Assembly: GCF_024679095.1 (NCBI RefSeq)
Contig: NC_066571.1
Span: 1,152,440 to 1,216,439 of the forward strand
Length of the DNA: 64,000 nucleotides
Source: Eriocheir sinensis
Lineage: Eukaryota > Arthropoda > Malacostraca > Decapoda > Varunidae
Direction: 5' to 3'
The notes beneath the pieces are model-generated. The model had not been told where the DNA came from. It worked only from the letters and a program-made list of their open reading frames with translations, and ran no database searches. Position numbers and translations under genes: made by a program. Positions 42,640 through 53,369 of the stretch are shown piece by piece; the first letter of the stretch is position 1; every line of letters begins with the position of its first letter.

Positions 42640-42997
42640 GTGGCGTGATGTTCCTACGCACACACACACACACACACACACACAAAGTTATGTGAGGGTT
42701 GTTGGCGGCCCTTACAGCCAGCAAAACCTGGGTGTGGGTTGGTATTTCATGGCCACGATGGGTCCTCCTTTGCAAGTGAGGATGCATCTCCTTGATCATC
42801 TGCTGCAATGCATGCCGAGGGAAGCGGTATTTGAGGATGAGATCGTTGTCATTTAATGCCAGGGGGTCAAGGCGATCCCGAAAACGTCTCTCCCTCCCCA
42901 TTGCACGATCGTACATACGTGCAAAGATTATTTCCTTTTTGGCGTCAGTCTGCAACAAAATATTGTGGCGACTGCGTGCGCGTCTCCAACGGCACAT
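42640..42997 (-). pseudogene. Harbinger transposase N-terminal fragment 2 (left arm)
   Basis: Reads IIFARMYDRAMGRERRFRDR, LALNDNDLILKYRFPRHALQ and KEMHPHLQRRTHRGHEIPTH, then LLAVRAANNPHITL and a (CA)n-encoded Cys/Val run. No frameshift in the homologous part, unlike fragment 1. The catalytic domain is absent. Confidence 0.75.
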
Positions 42998-43279
42998 TTA
43001 CCTCCTCATCTTCACTGTATTTTCTGGTGTTTCACTTTATGCATTACAAAATCATATTCCCTTGGTGGTAATTCTGGTGGGAGCTCCTAGGAGCAGGCGT
43101 CGATGAAATGATGATGATAATGATCTACTGTCAGTCTGGGCCGACATCCAAGAAGCTCAACAACGCGAAAGCAACCAGAGATAGCAATCGCCTGGCCAGA
43201 ATTTGGTATCCAAAGCTGCGGAGGAGGCCGTTAGCGGGTTGCTAGCGCGGCGCTAACGGGTTGCTAATAACATCACCTC

Positions 43280-43582
43280 CCGAGGTGGTGTTAAGGGGTT
43301 GTTATACTCTATCTCTGTATTCATTCCCACCTATAGCGCTTGGGCAATGTTCTCCGTCCCCACGTTTTATTTTCTTATTGTCCAGGGGGAGGCCGACAGG
43401 TACCGCCCCCCTCCCTTGTTGTGCATTCCTTCCAACCATTGTATCTTTTTATTTTCATGGTGCTCCCTACACATGTACTAATAGTTGTATCATCACACAC
43501 TGTCCTGCCTGGGGGTTGGGATGGCATGTTCCTCCCTTCTCCCTTGTTGTTTACCTGTAACAATAAACTATCAATCAATCAA
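43280..43582 (+). mobile_element. Retroelement 3' end with (CAAT)n tail, in spacer
   Basis: Contains TCCCTTGTTGTGCATTCC- and CTCCCTTGTTGTTTACC-like segments, a polyadenylation-like AATAAA at 43561 and a terminal ATCAATCAATCAATC run. Short tandem tails like this are typical of RTE- or CR1-like non-LTR elements. Too short to assign further. Confidence 0.5.
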
Positions 43583-43803
43583 TCTTACCAAAATACATAT
43601 GTGCACAAAATAACCTGATATTAACGGTTTGCAAGAATTTCCACCAAGGGAGTATGATTTTGTAATGCATAAAGTGAAACGCCGGAAAATACAGTGAAGA
43701 TGAGGAGGTAAATGTGCCGTTGGAGACGCGCACGCAGTCGCCACAATATTTTGTTGCAGATTGACAGTAGAGTAGCGCCAAAAAGGAAATAATCTTTGCA
43801 CGT

Positions 43804-44036
43804 ATGTACGATCGTGCAATGGGGAGGGAGAGACGTTTTCGGGATCGCCTTGACCCCCTGGCATTAAATGACAACGATCTCATCCTCAAATACCGCTTCC
43901 CTCGGCATGCCTTGCAGCAGATGATCAAGGAGATGCATCCTCACTTGCAAAGGAGGACCCATCGTGGCCATGAAATACCAACCCACACCCAGGTTTTGCT
44001 GGCTGTAAGGGCCGCCAACAACCCTCACATAACTTT
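43804..44036 (+). pseudogene. Harbinger transposase N-terminal fragment 3 (right arm)
   Basis: The same protein sequence as fragment 2 over MYDRAMGRERRFRDRLDPLA through PTHTQVLLAVRAANNPHIT, on the opposite strand. The frame runs on to 44250 through sequence that is not transposase-like. Confidence 0.75.
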
Positions 44037-44365
44037 GTGTGTGTGTGTGTGTGTGTGCGTAGGAACATCACGCCACCGTAACTACCACTTATCCACGTGT
44101 GATGCTTCACGTGAATTGCCGATGCACGCTTCGAACCCGCGAGGAGAATCGGTGGTGTTGACTGATCTCCGTCTTGTTAATATCCGCAGTGACCTCCAGC
44201 CTTCTGCCGGCAATATACATCCACACCACTCTGCTGAGGTCCTCATTTAGAAGACATCACTTTTCGTGGGCTGAAGTGATTCTCTCTCTGCCTGTTCAAT
44301 CCGCTGTATAGAGAGGGGACGGAACTCTTATCCTGCTGCCTCTGGTCTCGTCTTGAGCTGTGCTG

Positions 44366-46960
44366 CGTCCACACCCCTGTCACACATTTGGCTCACTTTT
44401 CTGCGGGATTCAGACCATCTATAGTTCCTTGCATTTACATCCAAACACTGCGTTCTAGCACGGAAAAGATCACCTCCCAGGCTTCCCTCATAGCACATCT
44501 CACACTTTGGGGCCTCTTTCTCCCTGTACCAGTCGAGAGTTTCCTTTCTTTTCATCTCCTTCTTCCACTTGCTCAATCCCTCATCTTTAACTGCCATATC
44601 TATTACATTCTTCCACTTTCTTACATCCCACTCAAACCCCTCTCCATTTCTGTTTGTTATTCTCCATTCAAACACATTTTGCCTATCCTCAAAGGGTCGG
44701 TACACCCACCTACTTAGCATAACATTCCTGTCTATCATTCGCCCACATTTATTCGCCCATTTGCCATCTCTTGTATTCCACAAGTATACTTTTCTTGCTA
44801 ATCTTGCATCCTCCATTTGTTCCAGTCTCACTTTATATCTCAAGGTTGCCTTTACTAGTCTTTCCCTAAACGTGCTCCATCCCATGTCACCCCTTAGAGC
44901 CTCTACTACTGCAAACCTTGGTGCATTCAGTGCCATTCTTACTACCCTATTCTGCCCCACCTCCAATTTTTCTATCTCACTCTTGTTCCATGTCATCACA
45001 TTCATTCCATACGTAATGCTCGGGACAGCCACACTCTTCCAAACCTCACGGATGACATCATACTTGCTCGCTCTCATCCTCGCTGCACTCCCTAAACGGC
45101 CTACCCACTGGTTTGTCAAACTTATCTTTACATTCTTGGCCCTGCCGCATCCATTTACCTCCATCGACACCCCTAGATACTTGTATTCTTCCGTCTGTTC
45201 CAACTCGAATTCCCTTCCAGTCTCCAAGTTGTTTCTCTCTCATCCTCTGACCTATTGACTATCATAATCTTGCTCTTCTCACTACAAAATCTAACACCAA
45301 AATTTCTTCCATAGCCCCCTACCACATCTAACATTATTTGTAAGTCTCCCGCAGAGTCACTCAAAATCACAACATCGTCCGCATACAACAACACACACAA
45401 CTTGTCCTCTCCAACTTTCACTCCTGCATTCATTCTTCTCATCCTAACTGTCAGCTCCTCTGTATACAGGCTAAATAATGTTGATGACAGAATGCAGCCC
45501 AGCTGCCTCACTCCTCTCTCGCTCTTCACCCAGTCTGTCTCTAGGTTCTCTAACCTGTATTTAGCTTTTGTGCCTGCATACATACGTACTCCTAATTATG
45601 TTCACAAACTTATCACTCAATCCAATCTGCTCCAGCACTCTACACAACATACGAGCCTATTCCCTGTCATAAGCTTTCTCTATGTCTAGAAAACCTAAGT
45701 ACAACTTTTCTCCTGCTCTCTTTTTCCTTTCAATCAGTTCATTCACCACAAACATATTATCTTCAGCTCTCCTGTCAACCCGGAAACCATTCTGTTCCTC
45801 ACCTAGCTATACCCTATTCCTCTCAATCCATTTACACAACCTTTCATTCAGCACTGCACAAAAAACTTTCCCTACTGTGTTTACAAGGAAGATTGGTCTG
45901 TAATTCTTAAGCTCCTGTCTACTCTTGTGGCCACCCTTATGTATCAGTCACCTTACATTCATTCCACTTGCTCGGCACTCTCTCCTCCTCCCACACCTGG
46001 TTAAACAAGTCAGTCATTCTGTCAACAACACTCTCACCACCATTCTTATAATAAATGGTCCAGGAGAAGGGGGCATAGCCCCCCCCTGGACCCCCCCACA
46101 TATATATGTGACTTATTTCAGCAAGGAGGTATATATTTCTAGCAGCATCGGCTGCACCGTCGCCAGAGGAGGCGACGCGCTTTCGTAAACATTATCCCTT
46201 AATTATTTTCAAGAGTTAAAAAAAAGTCCTTGAATTGGATTTTCAAAGCGTTTCCATGACTGTTGAAGGTTTGTAGAAAAGATATATGAAGAGATACTGA
46301 GGTTTCATAAGGTAGGTAATGAGATACTGGCACGGACCTAAAACGAATCTTAACCACTGCCTCCCTCATATTCTCTTCATCTGTAATTATTACGCCATCC
46401 ACCTTCAGTCTTTTTACATTATCACTCTCACTCATCCTCTCACCTCTTAGGAATCTATACCATTCATGGCCACCCTCAAGCCCCTTCTCTCTCAGGCTCA
46501 GCCCAGCCAAGGATTGCCGGTAGAACGTCCTCGTCACTATCTTGGCTTCTTCTATCTTTCCTCCGGTCAAAGAAAGCTTGAAATAGTTGCGGTATGCACG
46601 GACCCTGCCCTACCATTGTATGTGTGTGTGTGCGTGTGCGCGCACGCTTTGTTTTGATCTGTCGCTCTTCCAGAGGCGTTCTATTTACCCAGAGCGAATC
46701 CAGATCAGATTCAGATCCGGGCCAATGATCCAGAACTGATCAGTGTTCTAAATAGAAGAGGTTCGTTTCGTCGGTCGCTGCTGCCTAACATATCCTTCCC
46801 ATGCATTCTGATACGCATCCTCAGCTTCCTCGCTATCATGCCTCTTTCTCTTCAGCCGCCGACACAGTTTATTCAGCCTCTTCCGCTCCTTCCTTGCTTC
46901 CCTAACACTTGCATTCCACCACGGTTTGCTCACGGTCACGGTTACGCTAAATGGAAGACG
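44366..46960 (-). pseudogene. LINE-A copy 2: linker and reverse transcriptase, many lesions
   Basis: Minus-strand copy homologous to 8886-11084. From the 5' side: SKPWWNASVREARKERKRLN (46939), an unrelated ~190-bp stretch with (CA)n at 46570-46740, WYRFLRGERMSESDNV (near 46450), the MITE insertion at 46049-46355, then RT sequence with stops. The frame 45583-45173 has VLLYADDVVIL. The frame 45227-44366 continues WKSVAVPSITYGMNVMTWNK to SQMCDRGVD, where the fold-back arm cuts it off before the rest of the zinc knuckle. More decayed than copy 1. Confidence 0.85.
46049..46355. mobile_element. Right half of MITE-20k inside LINE-A copy 2
   Basis: Matches 20480-20772, including GTGACTTATTTCAGC, AAAGTCCTTGAATTGGATTT and ACTGGCACGGACCTAAAACG, and ends at the same terminal TTAACC. 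The left half is missing. LINE sequence corresponding to about 10590-10980 of copy 1 is also missing, so insertion came with, or was followed by, a deletion. Confidence 0.8.
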
Positions 46961-47200
46961 CTATATAAGGAGGACCTAAAAAAAAAGGGAAAAAAAGAAA
47001 TGTTTGTTGACATTGTGACGTCACGTGCTCGGTCGGCAGTGTAGTGGCGGCCGCGTTTGTGTCCAGCTCTGAATTGACAGGTGAGTTATAACCAGTGTGG
47101 GAGGTGTTTGGGGCTGTGTGAGTGTTGGCAGGTGTTGGGGGCTGTAAGTATGTGTAAATATATAGAGTGTCAGGGTGGGGCACGTGTTATAGGCAGCCCA
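46961..47200 (+). promoter_or_regulatory. Possible promoter-like segment
   Basis: TATATAAGG at 46972-46980, a full CRE TGACGTCA at 47016-47023 overlapping an E-box CACGTG (47022-47027), and a strong donor GACAG/GTGAGT near 47082. No coding exon is recognised downstream, and the order (TATA upstream of CRE) is not classical. Weak. Confidence 0.2.
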
Positions 47201-47204
47201 AGAT

Positions 47205-47345
47205 CACCTATTTGACCTGGATTTCGTAGGAGTTTGGGGCATTTCCAGGGGTAGTTTTAAGACCCTTCCACTGTACCTTGCACCTGAAAAAAAAACACTC
47301 GTGAAAACCCGATTAATCTCTTTTTCGGGCTTGGGAAATAGTTGA
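47205..47345. repeat. Interspersed repeat shared with 29126-29690
   Basis: 47270-47345 matches 29126-29205 and 47205-47265 matches the reverse of 29605-29660 (TTTCCAGGGGTRGTTTTA). The two parts sit at opposite ends of the copy at 29 kb, so this one is probably an internally deleted or end-only copy. Confidence 0.55.
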
Positions 47346-47581
47346 TGTGGGAGCTGGAAGTGTCTCACCTGGTTAACTCACCTGGTTGCTACCCCATGTG
47401 CACAAGTTAGGCAATATGAGGTATACAAAATAGGGACAGAAAGGGGCTGCTGAAATCTGTAGGTACGCCAGTCTGTCAGGGTTTATATATAACTGAGTAA
47501 GTATGAGACAATGGACATGTTTCCGGTCAACATATTTATTTCGAATTCTCTCTGTATGGATAAAATAGGCCCTAAATTCAG

Positions 47582-49125
47582 TATTATTATAATGTTTGCC
47601 CATACTCACCCCTCGCAACCAAAATTGGCTTGGGGCCCATTGAGACTTCGGGGAATGCGGTGGTAAACATGAAATGCATCGCAAATGCATAGTTTTTGAG
47701 TTATGAGGGGTTGAAAAATACCCTAGATGTAGGGAAATTCCTTACAATTACTTAGATGTAGGGAAATTTCATACATTCCGTGTTTTTTTTTTCAACGTAC
47801 AGAAACCACGCAAGGTAATTATTGAAAATACGATATTACGCCTCCATATTGTACTTAAGGGCATATTATACATACGGATGATGTGTTTACATGGCGACGC
47901 CATTGCAATATGAGCAGCATTGCCAACGATCCGGTAAGCAATGATACGCTAGGTGAGACCAGGTCCACCACGCGTGGTTATTTATTTATTTATTTTTTTT
48001 GGAACACGCACCTTTACCTAATACTATTTCCGATGGTACGCTAGGTTAGCGATGGTATGCTTAGTTAGCCATTAGCCCACCCATGTGAGACCAGGTCCAC
48101 CACACGTGGTTATTTTCGTTTTAGAACACGCACCTTTAAGAGGGGGGGTCCAGGGGGGGGGCACAGCCCCCCCTTGGTTGGCAGGGGGGTCGAGGGGGGC
48201 GAAGCCCCCTCGTTAGCAGGTCGTAAAGTTTGGTTGGAGTAGTTTAAATATGCTCCCCCACCCAAATACCCCGAGTTCACGCAGGTCCCCCAAGATCGTT
48301 GGGGGAAGGGGATTAATTCGGCTTCTTTACTTTTAAGTACTTTTTTTTTTATTTTTTTTTACTATGATATATGGAGGCATATTATCGTATTCAGGAGGCG
48401 CGGAGTCAATATCCACAATCACCTTGTATACTGGGAATACGAGCCCGTGAAGCAGATTCAAAATCCGGTCAGTAAGGATTCACGTGTTCGAACAGCTCGG
48501 GCAAGAGGTTCGAGAGCCTGCACTTCCTGCACAAGCCGCAGTATTGTTAAAGAAGCCTGCACTTCCTGCACAAGCCGCAGTATTGTTAAAGGCAGTATTG
48601 TTGGATGGATCCCGGCTAGCTGGTGGTTTTACTTGTGTCAGTGATAAACAATGAAGATACACTGTGTTTGGTGCCACGGACTCTACTTGGAGGACAGAAA
48701 CCTTGTGATGAGGTGACAACCTACTAGTGAGAGGGCATGAGTGTGGTGGAGGCGGTTTATGTGAGCACAGATTGCCGCTGGTGCCACACCAGATGGTGAG
48801 GTGAGCATCGTTTGGCGGGTTCACTACGCTTCTCTCCCAAAACAAGCTTGGAGATCCACTGAGTGCGTGGTTTTCATATGGGAAACACTAAATTCGTCGC
48901 AAACGCTTATTTTAATGGTGGTGGGAGGAAAAATTCCCTAAATTTAGGGAATTTCCCTAGATCTAGGGAGTTTTTATCCCCCCCCCCACACACACACACA
49001 CACACACTAAAAAAATACGCGAATGCGACGGATTTTGTGTCCCCCACCCGAAACCCCGCATTCCCACCAGGTCCCCAGGCTTGTATGGGGGGGAGGGGGG
49101 AGTATGGGCAAACACTAGAATTTTA
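47582..49125. mobile_element. Element E2: possible Mutator-like transposon, inverted relative to E1
   Basis: Exact 12-bp duplications CCCTAAATTCAG at 47570-47581 and 49126-49137. Ends carry TGTTTGCCCATACTC inverted, as in E1. Most of E1 is recognisable in reverse: AGCTCGGGCAAGAGG against CTCCTGCCCGAGCT, and the TCCCTAGATCTAGGGA palindrome near 48955. E2 lacks the MITE present in E1. A 37-bp tandem duplication (GCCTGCACTTCCTGCACAAG) lies near 48517-48592. 48137-48215 has alternating G and C runs able to form hairpins. No transposase. Confidence 0.8.
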
Positions 49126-49326
49126 CCCTAAATTCAGCTATGGTACTATTTTTTCTTCATGTAAAATAGTAAATGTGGTAGAAAATATGGATTAAAGTTG
49201 AGGAAAAATCATGTGACCTGGAAGTGGGTGCTGATTGGTCGTGACGTCTCGATGCACGTCGGAAGGCCGCCAACTTTGTGTTACTCTGAGATTTCGTGTT
49301 GTGGTGTTTGTTTCTAGTGGCTAGCA

Positions 49327-49470
49327 ATGCCTGGAGTCGTAACCCACAGTCGTTGGTGCTTCGTGCCAATGTTCAAGAGTATATATATATACGGACAAAA
49401 GTACTCCACGTAAGATATTTCTGTCTGTGTTCGTGAATCCTGCAGTAAGATTCTTTAGTTTCCCCTCGGA
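49327..49470 (+). pseudogene. Possible THAP-domain remnant
   Basis: MPGVVTHSRWCFVPMFKSIY is reminiscent of a THAP start (C-VP-C----), with the second Cys changed to Phe. The remainder is broken by (TA)n. A weak motif match. Confidence 0.25.
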
Positions 49471-49796
49471 TTAACTTTTCATCGTGAACTCAACTATCCT
49501 CTCTACTGTCACGTCCTCTGATTATAAAATATTGGTCTGCATTCGTTTTCTTCTTATTTATCTTCAGGCGTTTATTCTATCTCTCTGACATTTCAGAGCC
49601 ATTGTTTTCTCTAGGTTAGGCTAGGTAAGTTTCCATAACACTAAATAATACTAATATAGATTCAACCTTGAATATTTTCTATAGTTCCCCCTTGGACTAA
49701 CTTTAATCGTGAACTCAACTATTTTCTGCAGAGCAGAGGCGAATCAATTGATTTCACTCCCATTTTAGTAATATAACTTATTTCCAACACTCTTAA
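49471..49796. other. No feature recognised
   Basis: AT-rich. The phrase TTTCCCCTCGGATTAACTTT recurs in changed form at 49687, suggesting a diverged ~200-bp duplication. Confidence 0.4.
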
Positions 49797-50621
49797 CCCT
49801 TTCATTGCTAAGTGCTCGCAACAAGACTACCCCCTCAGGCGTGCTTGGGCGCCCCAGCGAGGGAAGGGGATCTCTTTTAACCGCTGTATCTCAAAAACTA
49901 TTCATCACTGCTACAAAGCAAAAACACCATTGGAAAGAGGAGGCCAAGATCTATAAGATTCGGATATGTAAGCCTCTCATGCAAATGTACAGGCACGTTC
50001 AGGGGGTGTTTTTTGCTGTGAGTGCAACTGGCGCTCGCATTGAGCTTTTAGCACCACCAGCAAGTGACGCTAGTGCTCGCTCTTTTAACCTCTGTATCTC
50101 AAAAACTATTCATCAGAGCTAAAAACAAAAACACCATTGGAAAGAGGAGGCCAAGATCTATATGATTCGGTAATGTAAGCCTCCTGCGAAAGTACAGGCA
50201 CGTTCAGGGGGTGTTGCCTGTGAAGACGTACATTTATTCGTGCGCGACGGTCAGCCGTAAGGCAACTACTGCAGATCTCTTGATGATGGGGTGCTGGCAG
50301 GGCAGTATTGCCAACTGAGAAATTTACAACTATTTGGTCAAAATATCAGTCATGTGATAGATGAAGCTATGCAAAAATGTCGCTATATTGGACAACAACA
50401 TCCACCAGTTGCTCGTCCGTAGATTTTCCGCGCTGGGCTGACATGATTTTCCACCAAATTTAGTGGAGAACCCACTCAATTGGCAATGCTGTGTTGTGAG
50501 AAATATTGTTGGAACACTCTCATACACGGGAGATTTGAGTGTGGCTGGAGCTCGCAGCGAGCGTTTAGCACCACCAGCAAATACGCCTAACGCTCGCTGC
50601 AAGCGTTTAGCCATGAAAGGG
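49797..50621. mobile_element. piggyBac MITE, copy 2 (825 bp, inverted)
   Basis: TTAA at 49793-49796 and 50622-50625. Ends CCCTTTCATTGCTAAGTGCT and, reversed, CCCTTTCATGGCTAAACGCT. Shares the CGAGCGTTTAGCACCACCAG region with copy 1 at 32204. An internal ~210-bp tandem duplication (CTGTATCTCAAAAACTATTC at 49882 and 50093) makes it longer than copy 1. Confidence 0.88.
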
Positions 50622-50625
50622 TTAA

Positions 50626-51540
50626 GGTGTTCTGTAAGCACCTATAACATACCTGTTGGGTGCAGTTTGGAGCTGGAGTGGCCATAGCTGATAAAAACAA
50701 TGGACACAACACTGGTACTGTCATCTGCTGTACTCTTGCTTCAGCCTGATAACATCACGAGCTAATGGTGGCGTCTCCCCGTGAAATGAGAAGAATTTGA
50801 GATATCTCTCCAATATCCAGTCAACTAGCGATTTATAGGATGTAATATGTGCACTACGTTATCATTGGTACGTGGTACAATGCATTTCAAGGCTCTTCCC
50901 ACAACTGGAAACATGTCCATTAAGTAAAAAAGACCGAGTTGTGTACCTTGCACAGATCACTTTATATTGATGGGTGTATTAACCCGTGGGCTTCGGCTAT
51001 GGGAAAGCCGAGAAGTGGCCAAGAAATAACAAAATTACACTGCATTTTGAGACTAAGAAAAGAGCATGGAACGTACATCAGAGTACTCCTTTCATAACCA
51101 TAAAGCCGTTAAAAATATTTACTTTTACTCAAAGCCCATTCTTTTTGGATGGTGTTTGTTAGAAAATAAACACTCTCGTGATGTGTGGCATCTAGCCAAG
51201 AGTAGCTTGTTGTCTACTATAGAGAATTTCACAAGTGATTACTGTATTGATAGCTAATTCAGTATGCCTTGACTTTACAGCACCACCTATGACAAAAAAG
51301 TCCACCTCAAGATCACTCTCCTACCACAATGACCTAGGGCATTCATGGTGGGTTGCGCTACGCCACCACCGCCTACAATTAGCTCGAATTAGGCGTTTTA
51401 TGGCAAGCCCTTTTTAGGGTCCACCGTACCACAACCATGACTCGTGAAAACCCTTAAAAGGGTCTGCCAACATTCTCGGGTTAATTATTGTTTAGACTAC
51501 TAGGTGTATGCTGTGATTACTAGAGTATTTAGGTTAGAAT
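50626..51540. other. No gene or repeat recognised
   Basis: AT-rich unique-looking sequence. The 63-codon frame at 51066-51257 has no motif I know. Confidence 0.45.
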
Positions 51541-51955
51541 TTAATCAAACTTGTAAAGAATGGGACCAAGGGATACATGTAGGACAGATTTGAAACTAGG
51601 TAAAGAATCCAGTGCAACCACCTCGTCAGGTAACGAATTCCACAGGCTGATGTGTCGCATCGAAAAGAAACATTTTCTGGCTTCAAGAGAACTGTGCGGT
51701 TGAAATATTTTGTACCTATGACTTCTTAAGCCCAGTGAGGGAGCCAAAATAAAAATATCTTCAGGACGAATACCACACTCTCCATGAAATATCTTCCAGT
51801 ATTTTATTGTATGTGCATGGAGCAATTGTCCTTGAATTGAGTACAAATCTAAAGCTTGTAAACGTTCAGCATAAGTTAATTCAGCTAATCCATCGATATG
51901 ATGAGTCCAGGGACTGCTGCACCGACTCAAGTAACTTGTATTGGTCCGTGGTCGT
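51541..51955 (-). pseudogene. LINE-C, 3' part (C-terminus)
   Basis: Reads YKLLESVQQ, a frame change, LTYAERLQALDLYSIQGQLL, KYWKIFHGECGIRPEDIF and LWNSLPDEVVALDSLPSFKS. This is the typical C-terminus of an L2/CR1-group LINE. It is the direct continuation of the piece at 56346-56900; LINE-D is inserted between them. Confidence 0.8.
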
Positions 51956-52028
51956 GGTTGAGGGTGGACGTGCCTGTGAGAGCTCTGTAAAAGTGAAGGA
52001 ATTCTCCAATAGTAATATTGCCAGAAGA

Positions 52029-53324
52029 ATGAATCGTTCGAAGAATAATCTGTCTAATAAGCAGACGGGTACAAAAACCAAGGATACTGTTGAATCTGGC
52101 AAAACAAGCCTTGCGGCTGGAGATGGGGATGATCAGCTGACAGGGGCAGACGATAGCGACGCAGATAAACAAACAGACATATGCCCAGTCTGTAAGGTTA
52201 AGGTTGGTGAGGAAGACAAGGCTCAAGGCTGTGAACTATGTAAAATATGGCACCACATAAAGTGTGAGGAGGTCACTGAGGCAGTGTATAATTTCCTGAG
52301 CAGCAATCAAGTAAGTAAGTTCACTGGTATTGTACCAAATACGATATTGTTGCAGGGAAATTGTTCAAACAAGTAACCAACATATCCAAGAGACAGGATA
52401 AAGTAGAAAGACATATGGATACCCTGGAAACTAAAACCACTGAGGCCTTAGAGGAGATCAAGAGTGATGTCAAGAATCTGAAGGAGGAAATTAGAGATGA
52501 TATCAGGTCTCAAGTGAATAGTGAGTTACAATCTAGGATTGATGAAGTCAAGCAGAAAGTTGGGGAGGAAGTCAAGAGTGTGATTAATGATGCAGTGGAA
52601 AGCAAAATAGTTGATATAACAGTCGACACGAGGAACAAATTGAGTGCAGAGGTGAAGGAAGATTTTGCAAAATCCTTCAGGGATGTCTTGAAGACAGAGG
52701 CATCAAAGGTTTGCAGTGGGTCTAGTAGTACAGAAGGAGCTACTACTTTTGGGCTCCTCAATGCTTATAATGGTAAAGAACTGTTGGATAAAACTATATA
52801 AAACTACCAATCAAGTACAAAATAGATTAGAAAGGAAAAACAACTTTGTCTTGTATGGTATCCCAGAGAAGGTGAAAGAGGGCATGAACTTGGCAATTAG
52901 GTCTGAAAAATATGAGCATGACAAGCTAATTTTCATAGAATTATGCAGTGAGATGGGCTTGACATGTTTTGACAGTGATATTGAGGAGATAATATGAATT
53001 GAAAGATACAAGGGAGAAACAGAGCAGAGTAGCCTACCAAGGCTCATAGTGGTGACTCTGAGAGGATCCTTGAATGAAAGGATTATGAGAAACTTGTTCA
53101 GGCTGAAAGATGCCAAAAGTGAAATATTTAGGAAGGTTGGTGTGTCTCATGATATGACCATTGAGGAAAGGAAAAGAGAGAAGGAACTCAGAGCAAATGC
53201 CGGAAAGAAAAACACCGAGGAGAAAGATTCGGGAAACTACTATGTAGTAAGAGGAAGTCCCTGGAACCGGTATATACTGAAGGTAAAGAGGTGGAGGAAT
53301 GAGAAAGAGGAACCACAAGCATAA
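52029..53324 (+). pseudogene. LINE-D ORF1: PHD finger, coiled coil, RNA-binding domain
   Basis: Part 1 (from 52029) has a PHD-type zinc finger: CPVCKVKVGEEDKAQG, CELCKIWHHIKCEEV and, after a frameshift near 52320, HWYCTKYD. Part 2 (52361-52801) is a heptad-rich coiled coil (ETKTTEALEEIKSDVKNLKE). Part 3, after further lesions, has LERKNNFVLYGIPEKVKEGM, LPRLIVVTLRGSLNE, KVGVSHDMTIEERKREKEL and YYVVRGSPWNRYI, resembling the RRM/C-terminal part of LINE ORF1 proteins. Known ORF1 proteins of this kind coat LINE RNA as nucleic-acid chaperones. Three lesions interrupt it, including a stop at 52995. Confidence 0.8.
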
Positions 53325-53369
53325 TCAAAAATAAAATATGTACATCTGGGTCAAGTAAAAAAGACTCGT

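Larger units (their letters stand above)
42352..44365. mobile_element. Fold-back element with ~725-bp arms, Harbinger-derived
   Basis: Arms 42352-43075 and 43634-44365 are near-identical reverse complements (outer end AGCACAGCTCAAGACGAGAC, inner end CCCTTGGTGG(T/A)AATTCT). They differ by few substitutions and a short insertion near 43765. A ~560-bp spacer separates them. Each arm has one Harbinger transposase N-terminal fragment and a (CA)n run. The few differences imply recent formation or ongoing gene conversion. Confidence 0.85.

Noticed and set aside
46971..47023. Confident host promoter
   Set aside because: TATA and CRE motifs can occur by chance, the spacing is unusual and no exon is recognised downstream.
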